A DNA stretch of 64,000 nucleotides from Asterochloris sp. CNOR1 (GCA_963969365.1 OZ017753.1:2728001-2792000), one strand, 5' to 3'; counted from the first letter of the stretch, positions 37,401 through 56,870 are shown. Notes: a model not told the origin generated them from the sequence alone. Numbers and translations are program-made.

Positions 37401-39225
37401 GAGCCGGCTGTGTCTGTACACAGGGGGGAAGTGTGAGCAGCTCAGGCTTTGTTACTGCAGATGTGTAAGTGCGGCTCCATCAGCAGGATACTCTTAAGCC
37501 TGTATCTCTTGCCTCTGCAGGCGGCAACATCATGCTGCAGGGCTGCGTCCCCGTTGCTCCATCAACCCGGAACTTTGTGGCCAAGGTGGGTGCCCTGCTG
37601 CTGTTGTTTTGTGGTCCAGCATCTGCACGAAGCTGCTGTGCATCTAAGCTCACCATCCTCAGCGGTGCTGTCTTGGCCTCTTCTCACCCTGCACCCTTTT
37701 GTGCACTGCGCCACTCTGTGATGCCCGCAGCTTTCTTGGTTGGTGCACAGGACTTGTTCAGTACAGTCAGTCTGCACCTTTGCCGCCTTGGAGAAGCCGC
37801 CCTTTGGCTGATGTTGCATTGAAATTGTGAACCAGCTCTCCTGCGCTGCAGGTGTCTGACTTTGGGCTGGCTCGTGAGATGGAGCTGGTCAACCGTATTG
37901 AGACTGCCACCTATGGCACTGTGACCCACATGCCGCCAGTAAGCCATTGCAAAAGAGCGTGCTGCTGGGGGTAACTGGGGGTGCATGATCCACATGTTGC
38001 CGGCAACCGACTGCAAAGCACAGCTAGCTGAGGGTGCAGGTGGCAGTTCCAGCTGGGGGTGCATGACGCACATGTTGCTGGCAACATTTTGCAATGTACA
38101 ATGTGCACATGGTAGTTTCGGCTGGCAAGGATCCTCATCCGAGCATTGGGCGATGTCGCCCACTTTGGCATGACAAGTCAACGTTCCAGGAGGTATCTGG
38201 CTCTAAATGAGGACTTCCTCTGCAGGAGCTGCTGGTGGAGGGACTGCTCACCAAGGCAGCGGATGTCTTTGCTCTTGGGATCCTCATCTGGTGAGCTGCA
38301 GCCATACAGCTGTGCTGTGGCTGCGCCCGGAAAACCCTCAAGGCTACGCTGTGCTACCCGATTCGTCTTCCTGTGCGCATACACTGTGATGAGCTGTCTG
38401 GCAGCTGTGCTGACGTCCGCCACTTCTAGCTTGGCCTGGCAGGGGTTCCCACTGTTGCTTGGGTTCCCTGCAGGGAGATGTTTTGTGGTCAGCGCTCCTG
38501 GGCTGGTCTGCGTCACCCTCAGGTGGGCTGCATCTCCGATGGCCCCATACGCAGCCTGCCCTTGTCTACCCCGTCCAACCACTCCTGCCGGCTGCCAGCC
38601 ACCAGACCTGATGGCCTGCTGGCTGCTGCCTCCTCAGTTGCCTTGAAGGCTGCTGCACACAGAGCTGCTGACTCACCTTGGAGGCAAGGGGAAGGACCCA
38701 GCCACATGTGCAGCCTCCCGACTGCTGTGCCTCTGCTGCAGATCATCCATGCCATTGCTGTTGCCAGGACACGCCCAGCCTGGCCGGTGACTGCCCCCAA
38801 GGCCCTTGTGGTGAGTCACAATGATCAGCCTGCAGCTGCTGTTGCCTCCCTAGGGGGGCTCAAGAGGCCATGAAGCTGCCTGGTGGGCAGAATGGTGGCT
38901 GCCGTCTGTGATGCTGTGGCGCGGTGCGTCTTGAGCATGTTTTGCCTGCTGATGCACCATCCAATGCAACCCTGCAAGCTTGCCACCCCGCTGCCATGAT
39001 GACAGCCTGAGGTATCCGCTAAGTCAGCATGCAAAGGTGCCACTCAAATGCCAAGACGGCAGACCTGGGCACTCTCACGCCCTGCAGGAGCTGTCCCAGG
39101 CCTGCTGGCACGATGATCTGAAGAGCAGGCCCACATTTGAAGCTGTGGTAATAACTGTGGACGAGCTGCTGCAAAGGGACTGGCACCAGCCCGCTGCAGA
39201 CAAGCTGGAAGGGGTGCACACCTGA
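31455..39225 (+). CDS. GAF-domain protein kinase (TKL-like Ser/Thr/Tyr kinase)
   Basis: Predicted signalling kinase. A disordered head (31.45-31.76 kb, EEEQGAKDSSSGSEG) is followed by a GAF domain spread over exons at about 32371-32533, 32907-32952, 33081-33107, 33401-33579 and 34217-34478. Its hallmarks are CIEDTHEDARFSENQF, VRFYCGTPL and HRLGTLCFVDTKPR. A PAS-like segment lies at 34759-34960 and 35.29-35.41 kb. The kinase domain follows: GKGSFGKVYRGKL (35921 on), LAVK, HGDMTGGNIML (37.2-37.5 kb), VSDFGLARE (37.85 kb), THMPPE and the C-lobe, with stop TGA 39223-39225. The catalytic loop is HGD instead of HRD. At least 16 coding exons are visible. The N-terminus is not fixed, and exons between 31.8 and 32.3 kb are uncertain. 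GAF plus kinase suggests cyclic-nucleotide, light or redox sensing; the ligand is unknown. Confidence 0.8.
34111..34275. repeat. echo of a GAF exon in the preceding intron
   Basis: 34111-34174 and 34211-34275 share TGCAG, TGTGGACACCAAG and TCCTGCATGA at an offset of about 100 bp. The second copy is the true acceptor and start of the exon reading CFVDTKPRRMDAESCM. The first is intronic. A weaker third copy starts near 33947. Confidence 0.85.
37123..37143. repeat. (CAC)7 microsatellite
   Basis: Seven CAC units in the intron just before the kinase exon that starts near 37155. Confidence 0.85.
37921..38095. repeat. triple echo of the kinase exon end THMPP
   Basis: TGACCCACATGCCGCC at the exon end and donor recurs as TGATCCACATGTTGCC near 37986 and TGACGCACATGTTGCT near 38063, each followed by a TTGCAA/CTGCAA-type block. 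Periods are about 65 and 77 bp. Only the first copy carries a plausible donor (GTAAGC); the others have GCAAC. Confidence 0.75.
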
Positions 39226-39397
39226 GCACAGCATTCTGCTGCTTCCACCCGTGATTAATAAGCAAGCCTGCGTGCACAAATAAGACGTACCAGCTGCAAG
39301 CTGCTGGGCTAGACCATCAATACTGCAAGTCTTTTCCAGCTTTGACAGTGTCCCTTTTGTTTTGTGCTGAAGTTGAGAACTTTTCATCACTTGCTGG

Positions 39398-41463
39398 CTA
39401 TGAGGACACATTTTGCTCTGCAGAAAGCCTTTCAAAGCTCCACCAGTAGCTGACAGAGATGCTGGCAGTGACAGCACGCACATAGTGCCACCAGTGCCTG
39501 GGAATGAACAGCATTTGGCCGGGGTGCAGATCGCACTCAAAATATGGGGTGGCCGCAAAGTCTGGGAATCTAGCATGATCCACAGCCTCCACCCGCACCT
39601 GCGAGGTGTTTCTCAGAAATGGGGTCTCAAAGGGGTAGAGGTGGGCAGCGTGCTCAGGGTTGTACAGTCTGACATGCTTGTGCCCATAGACCTGGCAGAA
39701 CATGTTGTGGGTGGGGTCGCGGTGCAGGGGGGTTGTGGTGCCAGCTGGACCAATCCAGGCGTTGCGCCGATGTCGATTTTTCATTATGGACTGCATGGGA
39801 GGCTTTCTGACCTCAAATTCAAGCTGGGGCATCAGCTTGAGCACGTCCTCCTGGGCAATGCACAGGCGTGGCATGTCAGCTGGTGACTGTGCACCACCCT
39901 CGTCCTGTGGTGGGTTGGCTTGCTGGGCGCCGCCTGTTGAGGTTTCAGGGTGGTCTGCCTGTTGGACTTGGCTCTGGGCCTGGCCTGTGAGGGGAGCCTG
40001 CTGGTCTGATCGCTCGATCATCTGTTGCAGGACAAAGCCAAAGGGCAGCGTGGTATCTGCCTGCATAATCGCGGGAGCTGGTGACACTTGGCCATGACAT
40101 GTGGCATCTTTGCTGCCGCTGCACATGTGTTGCTGGAAGGGCGGGCTCTGGGTGGCTGGCTGACCTGGAAATCTTCCTCCCTTGCCCAATCCAGCTTGGC
40201 ATAGGCAGCGCGGTAGTCTGCATTGTTGCGTGACATCTCCATGGGCAGCCATGTCTCCCCATAGTCCTTCAGCAGCTGCTCAGGGGTCCACTGCAGGGCC
40301 TTCCAATCTGTCATGGCACCATTGACCACCTGCAGCATAGCACCACACAGGTCAGCCCGGCAACCGGCATGCCCAGCCCTATTCAGCTTCATTCTACTGT
40401 GCCGCAGCCTGCCTGTGGGATGGGCTCGCCTCGATCTGGAAGCAGGTGTTTCCTCAAGAAGCCTGGCTTGGGGTTGAACTGCAGCTCAGCCACAGGAGTG
40501 GCCAAGCTGTGTGCTGCCCTGGCAACGATCAAGGCAATGGGGCGATGATGGCCGTGCCACATGTCAAAAATAGTGAGACCTATGCCACAGGCTACATCTG
40601 GTTGGAAAAGCTAGGGTTTTGCAACTCGGAGTTAAGCCACAGCCTGGGTGAGCAAACAGGGCCTTGAGCCAGGGACACACAAGCCATACTCAGATTACAT
40701 TGCTGTAGCAATCCACTCCCTTAGGAATCTGTGTGAACCCTATATGCATCACCCAAGAGGAGCACTCTGCCACCACGCACTGCATCCCGTGTCCAGAATA
40801 TGCCAGCTGTCACCTGGACCCACAACCTCTGCAAACATGTGGAGTACAGTGCTGCAACTGCATCTGCTTGAAAGCTTCGGCCTCGCCAGCCGTTTGACCC
40901 AATTGGTTGCAACAAGCTTTTATGAGCAGCCCAGGGAACATCTGCTGAAAGTTCCAGGTGGCACATGTGTGCATGCCTAAGGCAGCTGGTCAGTGAGCAA
41001 GCTTTGCTGAATGCTTGTCTCGTGCCTGGTGCTGCTGTTGTCTAGGAGAAGGCCACTGGCTGTGCGCACCCGCACTGTCTCTGCAGAAGGACACACTTCA
41101 CCTGCAACATTGCTTGTGCCACTGCAGTGGCAGACAAGTCTGGTGGCACAAGCAATGGTTCAAAGGAGTACAAGAACCACTGGCTGTCTCACCTCAGGTG
41201 CCTAAGAGACTTCGAGTCCGGGCAGATATCGGCGCTTTCACAGCTGTCCTGCAGGGCTGCAGGAAGGCATGTGAAGCCAGCCCAGTGAGGTTCTGGAGCA
41301 AACTGAAAGCTGTTGCCTTGCCTCACCTGGCAGACGGGTGTCGCGTCAAGAGAGCCACTCCATCACTGTTCGAGTCACTTGACCATCTCAGGGTATGCCA
41401 CCAACTGCTGTCATGCTCAGCATTGGCAATGGTAGCTGCCCTCTCTGCCACTACATGAGACAT
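39398..41463 (-). CDS. JmjC/cupin_8 2-oxoglutarate oxygenase, KDM8 (JMJD5)-like
   Basis: Fe(II)/2-oxoglutarate-dependent oxygenase of the JmjC class, a family with arginyl/lysyl hydroxylase or demethylase members. The last exon (39398-40060) carries the jelly-roll core. It has AWIGPAGTTTPLHRDPTHN with the iron-binding HxD, QVYGHKHVRLYNPEHA with the 2OG-binding lysine region, and LFIPRHWWHYVRA with the distal His. Exon 40165-40329 (NGAMTDWKALQWTPEQLL) and exon 40413 to about 40630 (FDMWHGHHRPIALIVARA) match the domain approach of KDM8-like proteins. The intron between them appears to use a GC donor (CAG|GCAGGC). The start is uncertain: ATG 41463 (MSHVVAERAATIANAEHDSS) is the best upstream candidate, but the 40.7-41.4 kb exons are not secure. 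NDUFS1 ends 238 bp upstream of that ATG on the same strand. Confidence 0.75.
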
Positions 41464-41701
41464 CACCCCTTGAAAGTCCTCAATGTTACACTCAATGTGC
41501 AGCTTGCATGTTTGTGGACGATGCAGGAAGGATTGCCGCTTGATGGAGCAACATCAAACTGCCATCTGCATTTATTGAGGATCTATCTTGCATTTGGTGC
41601 GCCACAGATAGTCTCAATCAAGATCTGATGCTGTAAGTTGATCCCTTCATAGCATCTAGAGACATGGAATGCTGCCTAGCAACATCAAGATCGGTTGTCT
41701 A

Positions 41702-50150
<8,449 letters not shown>

Positions 50151-50416
50151 CCCTGAGACAGCCACTCAAGGCTGGCTGGCCCCTTGTGCCCTTCTGCTTA
50201 GATGAGCCCTTTCGTTACTGTGGCAGATTGCTGACAGTCCACAGGCAGGCAGGCAATGTAGCCTTCTGCCGGGACGCCCTGGTAACTTGGAAAACGTGGA
50301 TCCCTTGGCCCTTTGAGGTTTATCACTTGCTTTATATCCACTGCATACCTTTCGACTCGAGTTTCTGGGCTATGATCAAGTGCAGCATCTGTCCTAAACT
50401 TATCAAGTGCTTTGCA

Positions 50417-51381
50417 TCAACTGGCCTTTCGCACCAAAGCTGCAGGTCTGAAGGCCTTGACAACGCCATCATTGGTCTCTATGTAGGGCCCCTCAATCAG
50501 ATCGATGCAGGCAGGTACTGACTGGAATACCTACACAAGACAGCATGGTTCTGAGGTTGGGCAGAGCACCAACCAGCAGCACCAGAGAGGCTCCCGCCCA
50601 CCTCATCAAAGGTCTCCCTGATGGACTTAGGCTTGCCTGGCAAGTTGATGATGAGGGACTTTCCTCTGAGACCTGCTGTCTGTCGCGAGAGCACTGCTGT
50701 GGGCACAAACCTGCAGCACATGCACCACAGCTGAGCTACAACTCTGCATGAAGAGGTGCTGGGCATAAAAAAGGTGCTCACATGCTCACTTGAGACTGAT
50801 TGCTCGCATCTGCTCTCCGTAGCCAGGCATCATCCTGTCACAGACCTGTAAGGCCCCAGTCGAGCCTGAGAGACTGGCAGGATGTGTAGCACAGCACGCA
50901 TGTCAGATAGCATCGCCAGTGCTCACTGCTTCTGTGGCCTCAGGTGTCACATCCCGGGGCGCAGGCCCTGTGCCTCCAGTAGTCACAACCAGACAGCACT
51001 GCTCCGTGTCACACTGCACTCAGCACATTGCTGTGAGAGAAGGTGGGACAATGTACACAAGCCTTGCATGAACCCAGCCTCACCAGATCCCTCAGAGTCT
51101 GCTCGATGAGTGGCTGTTCGTCAGGAATGACCCTGTAGACAGCTTGCCATCTGCAGGCATGAGCAACTTTGAGTAGGTGGCTCCTGGGTGCTACTCAAGA
51201 CAACCTGCCACCTTGACTTGATGGCCTCTGAAAAAAAGCCAAGAATGGCAGGGCCACTCAGATCCTGATAGACCCCAGAGCTGGCTCTGTCACTGATAGT
51301 AACCACACCAAACTTGGCTGAATCACCAACGGTGTCATCAGAACCCCCTGAAAGTGGCTGAGCAGTTGCTGAGGCTGCCAT
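50417..51381 (-). CDS. CNX1G: molybdopterin adenylyltransferase (MogA/CNX1 G-domain), stand-alone
   Basis: Cytosolic enzyme of molybdenum cofactor synthesis: it adenylylates molybdopterin before Mo insertion. Exon 1, 51212-51381, reads MAASATAQ then KFGVVTISDRASSGVYQD. Exon 2, 51084-51150, reads WQAVYRVIPDEQPLIEQTL. Exon 3 (50920-50998) has the signature VVTTGGTGPAPRDVTPEAT. Exon 4 (about 50800-50845) reads CDRMMPGYGEQMRAISLK. Exon 5 has PTAVLSRQTAGLRGKSLIIN and LPGKPKSIRETFDE. Exon 6 ends VVKAFRPAALVRKAS with stop 50417-50419. The ATG gives a short Ala/Ser lead, not a clear transit peptide. The E (MoeA-like) domain of plant CNX1 and gephyrin is absent, matching the split CNX1E/CNX1G arrangement known in Chlamydomonas. 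NDUFS1 begins 266 bp downstream on the same strand. Confidence 0.93.
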
Positions 51382-52501
51382 GAAGCTAAATCAATGATTG
51401 ACTAGGGCAAACCTTTGACTCTGTGAAACCAGGGCGAGGACCGCCGAGGAAGCCTACTTTGTGGCCCCAAATTTATGATGTCACAGCGGATGTAGTCACT
51501 GGTCCCAGCCCGCATAGCAGAGCCGGCTCATGCGTCAGATAAGCTGTTTGCTATTGCAGCAATTCATGCATGCACATGAACTATGTTGTTTCATCAGCCA
51601 GCACTCAGCAAGCTGCTACCACCATCACTTGAGGCAGGCAGCCATACCAGCGGGTGGCAACCCATGGCACAGCAGTCTGGGAGGATCAAGCTTGGTTGAG
51701 CAGACTAATTCCCCAGCCTATGGACAGAAAAAGCATCAAGCCTCATGCAGGCAGGTAATGTCTGGTGGCGGAATCAGATGACACCCTGCTGCATGAGCAC
51801 AAATCTGGCTAAGAGGCAAGTCTGCCTGCAGCAACTTGGACAGGTCAGGAATGGTTGCCCAGACAGGCAAGCTGTAGTGCAGCTCTCCAGGCATTCTAAA
51901 AAGCATTCTGAAAATACTGCCTGAAGGGGCAGCACTTGAGGGGCAGCATTCAGCAGACACCACTTGGAAGGCAGCACTCCACAGTCACCGCTTGACGGGC
52001 AGCAGTCTGCCGACACCGCCTGGGGAGCAGCACTCCGCAGACACTTTGCCCAGGTCATTCTCTTATTGCATGTGCATAAGCATGCAAATTGTGCCATGCA
52101 AATCCAGCTGGCAGCCACCCCATCTCAATGCGGTACTCATCAGGGCTGCTAAGCATCACCTGCTCCACGCCCCTGTGGCGGCTGCCTGCCCAGATATCTG
52201 CATGCAGGCAAAGACATCAGGCTTTCACAGCCACATCTGCTGGCAGCAAGGCTAGCTCCCTGACCAGAATTCCGGCAAAAGCATCAACAAAAAAGGGTAT
52301 ATGCATGTGACCTCATCAAGACACACAGAGGGCAAGCTGAGACGAAATGGTTCACAGGTTGGCAAGACCCTTGCTGTCAAGTAACGAGTTGCTCAAATGG
52401 CTTCATGCGCCAAGATATCATTGTTTTTCAAGCCTACATTGCAATTTGTTGACCACTACATCACACTTGGCAAAGTGCAGCTCAGGCCGCACAATGACCT
52501 T
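51382..52501. other. gap with a minisatellite, no gene seen
   Basis: Promoter side of CNX1G and 3' flank of the GCR1_C gene. Apart from the minisatellite at 51920-52048 I recognise nothing. Confidence 0.45.
51920..52048. repeat. minisatellite, about 4 units of 28-30 bp
   Basis: Diverged units built on GGGCAGCACTC-x-GCAGACACCGCTTG, with a degenerate first half-unit. It is intergenic. Confidence 0.75.
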
Positions 52502-54315
52502 TCAGGCCCTGGCTGCACGATACTCTTTTGCAATCTTGTGCACATAGCTGGTAACAGACTTTCCATTGGCCGCCCGGGCTGCATCTAGTTCAGCTATGAC
52601 TTGGTTGGGAGACGTGACTGAGTGTGTCTCTGCCCTGTAGCCTGCCCTGGCAGTCACCCCAAAACTGAAGGCCTTCAGGATGCCCCACTGCCGACTGTAG
52701 TATCGTGTCTCCTCTGCATCGCGGCCCTTGCGCCACCTGTTTCTGCTCGCGTCCTCGAGGCTGAAAAGGGACGGGCTGCCATTGCCACCCTTTGTCAGCA
52801 TGTCCCACACCTGCTGGATGCTGTCAAAGTCCTTCAGGCCTGGAAAGGGCCCCTGCCAGCCATCAGCCACATCCACCTGTGCTGGCACAGCACCGGTTGC
52901 AGGCATGGTCTGGTGCACTGCCAAATCGGCAGCTTCCCAAGCAATCTGTGCGGCCTTTGCAGGGTCTAGCCCCTCAAGACGGCAAGCAGCCACAACTGCT
53001 CCCATGATTGCGCTTCTGTCTGCATTGGGGGCAGCAGCGCACTGCGTAGCTGCCTGCAGCCTGGTCAGTGCTACTGACGCGGCAAGCCGGTGGTGCAGCT
53101 GGGCTGCATGCTGGGCTGGTGGTGTGCGGCACGCTGCCAGCTGCTGAGCTGCCAGCACATCTGCACTGCGGGCATCGTGCCCCCCCTCTGACGCGCCAGT
53201 TGCGTTTGCTGCTGCGCGGGGCCCTAGGCGGGGGTGTTGTGCCAGGAATCTGTCATGAGCAGCATCTGCTTCATTGCGCTTCAGCACTCATGTGAAACTC
53301 TCAGCAATGGCGCGTACAGCATGGCAGAGCTCCCTCCGCTGATCTGCCGCTTGTTGAGCTCGCTGTGCCTCTGGCTGCTGCTCCTCAGTGTCTGCAGGAA
53401 ACATCGCACATCAACACAGGGCTGACACCGCAAGTCAAGTACACGGATGCCTCGCAATTTAAGCTCATGCCCAGCCATGTTTTGGACAGACATGCACAGC
53501 TGTGTCCCCATTATGACAGCACTGCCATCAAAGCTGCAGCCCGCCACCAGATCATGTTGGAGATAGCTTGCAGCAGATTTTTAAAGCCCACCCTCGGGAT
53601 CACTTTTGCGCTCCCACTCCTGCAGGATTGCCGTCTGCTCCTCATACATTGCTGTGATTGCTGCAAGTGTTTGGCTGCCCGTCTGCTGTGCTGACATGTG
53701 CTCCAACTGGTGGAGGTGCTTCAGCAGCCTGTCCTACCTCTGGCCCCTTGCACAAGGCAGGCATGGCCTCTACTGCTCGCTCTCGATCCCAGCATGGTGC
53801 TCATGCATGAGCTTCCTGCACAAGCAGATGCTTCAGCTCACAAGCTGCAGATCTGCAGGCACTTGCAGTGCATGACAACAGCAGTGTTCGTACTTGCCGC
53901 AAACTCAATCTTGTTGATCGCATTGGCTTTGCATACGTCAGAAAGTGCTGTGTATCATGTCCAACAAAAGGCTGTGCAGTGCACTGACCCTCTGACATCC
54001 TGCTGTTCTTCAATGGTTCCACCTGCAGCTGCATTGCCAGCAGCATGAAGCCCCTCCTCGGCATCCTGTCCACTGGGCACCCCTGCAGCAGCATATCTCC
54101 CATGAGGTCTGTTGTCTGTATAGCAAGCAGGCATGCTGAGGCCTTCAAGCAACATGGCACATACTTAGCATAGAGGAGTGGGATTTGGGCTGTCCTATGC
54201 GCCTTCGCTTCTTGGACGCGCTGGGCAGTGGACTGGCGCCTCCACCATGGACGCTGGCCTCAGCACTGCTGGACCTGTCATTGTTGCAGAGATCTTCACT
54301 GGACAGGCGCTGCAT
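52502..54315 (-). CDS. GCR1_C-domain DNA-binding-type protein (frame not continuous)
   Basis: The last exon (52502 to about 53395) ends with a GCR1_C-like domain: QQVWDMLTKGGNGSPSL, then NRWRKG, then RYYSRQWGILKAFSFG. The same Trp/Gly-Gly/WRxG/YSR spacing is seen in yeast Gcr1 and in tyrosine-recombinase (Crypton-type) elements. It is preceded by a Gln/Glu-rich helix (EEQQPEAQRAQQAADQRREL). Upstream exons include HMSAQQTGSQTLAAITAMY (about 53640-53700), NNRPHGRYAAAGVPSGQD (about 54000-54125) and a probable first exon from ATG 54315 with a nuclear-localisation-like SKKRRRIGQPKS. The exons cannot all be joined in one open frame, so the gene may be degenerate or my junctions may be wrong. No recombinase catalytic motif was seen. 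A host transcription factor and a decayed DNA-transposon protein are both possible. Confidence 0.5.
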
Positions 54316-54915
54316 GTGTCAGCCACACTGTGCAGGTTGGCAGCCTCCCCGCGTGCAGACTGCGAGAGGCGTTGACTCTGAATGTATACTAAGTATGGTT
54401 TGTGACTTTCAATTTTGTATCTCATCGTATGGCGACTGCTTCATTTCATTGATGATGGTGCATTTATATTAGATCATGCCGGCACCCAACATAAGCGGCA
54501 AGGGCCGATAACGAGGTCGGCCATTTCGAATGGTTTTGGGGCTCCCGCAGCAACAAATGCTGCTGTCAGTCGACTGGCTGGCCTGACCTTAAGAGCTATG
54601 AACTGCGCGCGCAGTATTGGCAGAGCAGTGCTTGAGGCGGTCCAATGGTCTCCAGGGTGCGCAGATGGAAGCACACCAGAAATGCAGATGGATGTGGTGA
54701 GGGGTGCATGGAGCCTGCATAGCAGGAGCACTGCTGTAGCTTGGCCATCACCTGCAGGCATTCCGACCGCTTGCAGTCTCTGGGTGTCAATGAGGCCACC
54801 TAGCCCAAGACCAGACCACTAGCGCGACCCTGCAGCCCTTAGTTCTTTAGCAGATACCCTCTGTGCCATCACTCGGCCAGGTATGAGGACATGGACACCC
54901 ATGCTATTGCATCTG
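54316..54915. other. gap, no gene seen
   Basis: Upstream region of the GCR1_C gene and 3' flank of the F-box gene. No supported exon in either strand. Confidence 0.45.
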
Positions 54916-55030
54916 CCAACGCTGAGGTCCATGAGTTACATGAAGGACTTCAACTACGGTGAACGTGGGGCCAGCACCTTCCAACGCTGAGGTCCATGAG
55001 CTTCATGAAGGACTTCAACTGCGGTGAACT
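54916..55030. repeat. 65 bp tandem duplication at the 3' end of the F-box gene
   Basis: 54916-54965 repeats 54981-55030 with about four mismatches: CCAACGCTGAGGTCCATGAG then CATGAAGGACTTCAACT then CGGTGAAC. The period of 65 is not a multiple of three, so the stop codon of the gene falls at the start of the second copy. Confidence 0.9.
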
Positions 55031-56095
55031 CTTGCGATTTATACACAACAGCAATGTTGTCAGGTATTGCAACAGGAGGTACACAGCTGTCAATGTCACA
55101 CAGGACAAGCTGGGTGACACTAGGTGGCAGATTGAGCAAGGTGTCGGGAGGGAGCAATCTGTCTGGATGCCTCCAAGTCCTTGCAGCATAGTCTCCAAAA
55201 TCCAGCACAATGGTGTGGAGGTGAGCCAAGGGAGCCAGAGCGGCAAGCTGCTGATGTGGGGCAGGCATGCCTAATGGAAACCCAACTTTGGCCAGGCGAG
55301 GTGTAGAGCCTACAAGGCAGAGCTCTCGAGGCCCTACATCATCAAGATCCAACTGCAAGGGCCCATAACAACACGCATAAATTGAAAGCACTTGCAAAGC
55401 AGGAAGGTAAGGCAAGTGAGCCCCTGTGGGAGTGAGGTGTGTCCCGTCAAGACACAACTCTGTCAGGTTTGTCAGATGTCCCAGGTGTGGCAGCGATACT
55501 CTGCCACCATAGTTGTGCACCAGGGCACGCAGCGACGTGGGGAGCATAGCACCAAATGTTGCAAAGTCTCTCCCCTCCCAGCTAGTCTGCAACAAGCAAA
55601 GCGCATGTGTCTCAATCATGATTGCAGGGTGTCACAGGTATCGGCGGCAAGACTCACTGTAAGGATGTCCTGGTTACTCCAGTCAAGCTCAAGCCGCTGC
55701 AGCCTTGGTGATCCACCACAGATGAAGGTGAGCATCATGGCGCAGCCAAGAGCTTGAGGGGTCGTGCAGTTGAAGTTGATGTAGACATCGCACACAGCTG
55801 CCATCTGGGTGGGAGTAAGGGTGATCAGCCAGTCGAGGTCAGTACGCCCTTCATGCAACACCAACACAGGCATGGAAGCCTTGGGTTTCGTTTTCCTCCA
55901 GGCTTTGCACACACAAGCGCATGCCAGTAGATCCTTGGGGTGGCGAAGGGTGTTGAAGACAGCGACCAGCAGATCATCTGGCAGGTCTGGCCCCCTGTTT
56001 GCTACTTTGGCCTGCAGCACGGGGTTGCTGTCAGAATCGGGAGCATGCACCATCCCCGGCATGCCAACAGAGTCACTGAGAGCAGCTACCTGCAT
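54954..56095 (-). CDS. F-box/leucine-rich-repeat protein
   Basis: Probable substrate-binding subunit of an SCF ubiquitin ligase. Two exons, 55658-56095 and 54954-55586, join in phase 0 (donor GTGAGT, acceptor TTGCAG) and give 356 aa. The F-box is at residues 37-72: LPDDLLVAVFNTLRHPKDLL followed by CVCKAWRKTKP. The rest is irregular LRRs, such as LRALVHNYGGRVSLPHL, GHLTNLTELCLDGTHL and YLPALQVLSIYACC, then VTQLVLCDIDSC. The ATG at 56095 gives a 36-residue lead before the F-box. The C-terminus has been altered by a 65 bp tandem duplication. The substrate cannot be inferred. Confidence 0.85.
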
Positions 56096-56870
56096 AAATT
56101 TGGGGACAGCTTATATCTCTGTGCAGACGGCTGTAATTGCACGCAGAAGTGGCACTGGCAAGCCTGCAGACAGGACCCCACATGTCAGCACCAACAGCTG
56201 CTCTGCAGATGCAGGACCAACTGTGTGCAGAGGCTGTGCGTGTCAGTGCAAGATGCCAGAGACAACAGGGGCCAAACCTGTTCTCTCCATGATTGTCATG
56301 CTGCACAATCGTGTGTCGATGACCTAGGCTAGATGCATTGACTGAAATCAGGTCGAGAGACTTGTGAGGTCATTTCACTTGCATTTGCTTGGCTGACAGG
56401 GATCTTTCGAATATGACATAATATTGGGCCAAGACCCCGTTTGATGTAGTACAGACCAGCAAGGCAATCATCCCCCTCATGTGAGCTGCCAATGTGGCTT
56501 CAAAACATTTCTGTCATTCACCTCTTCCAGCCAGGCAACCCCTGTCTCAAAGACCAAGCACCAGCACCAGCACCAGTGCTGCTTTAGATGCCTGAAGGTG
56601 ACAGTTCAGCTCCTGGCTGCGCATGCGACAGTGCACTCTGCAGCAATGTGATGTGCAGCCTCATGTTCATTCCAAACCACCATCAGGTGTACAGAAATGT
56701 TGGGTACCCAGAAGTGGCGCAGAAATGGAGACTTTGAACAGCTGAACCTGGTTGAGGGACTCCAAGATGCGAACAGGTCGTGATTCACTGGTGAAGTGGA
56801 GGCACTCAGCTGCGCAGGCATCCAGATTTCAAATGGTGGTCAGCTGCACAGGCTCACTCGAATTCAAGGA
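56096..56870. other. gap, (CAGCAC)n only
   Basis: Promoter side of the F-box gene and 3' flank of the methyltransferase gene. A short CAGCAC repeat lies at 56557-56577. No exon is supported. Confidence 0.45.

Noticed and set aside
41011-41458. Plus-strand open frame with RLRVRADIGAFTAVLQG as a separate gene
   Set aside because: No splice signals or family match support it, and it lies antisense to the expected 5' part of the JmjC gene.
50151-50165. Upstream GTG start for NDUFS1
   Set aside because: Nuclear genes start at ATG, and ATG 50150 already gives a full presequence.
53287-54315. Tyrosine-recombinase transposon around the GCR1_C domain
   Set aside because: No R-H-R-Y catalytic motifs and no terminal repeats or target-site duplications were seen, so only the domain is reported.
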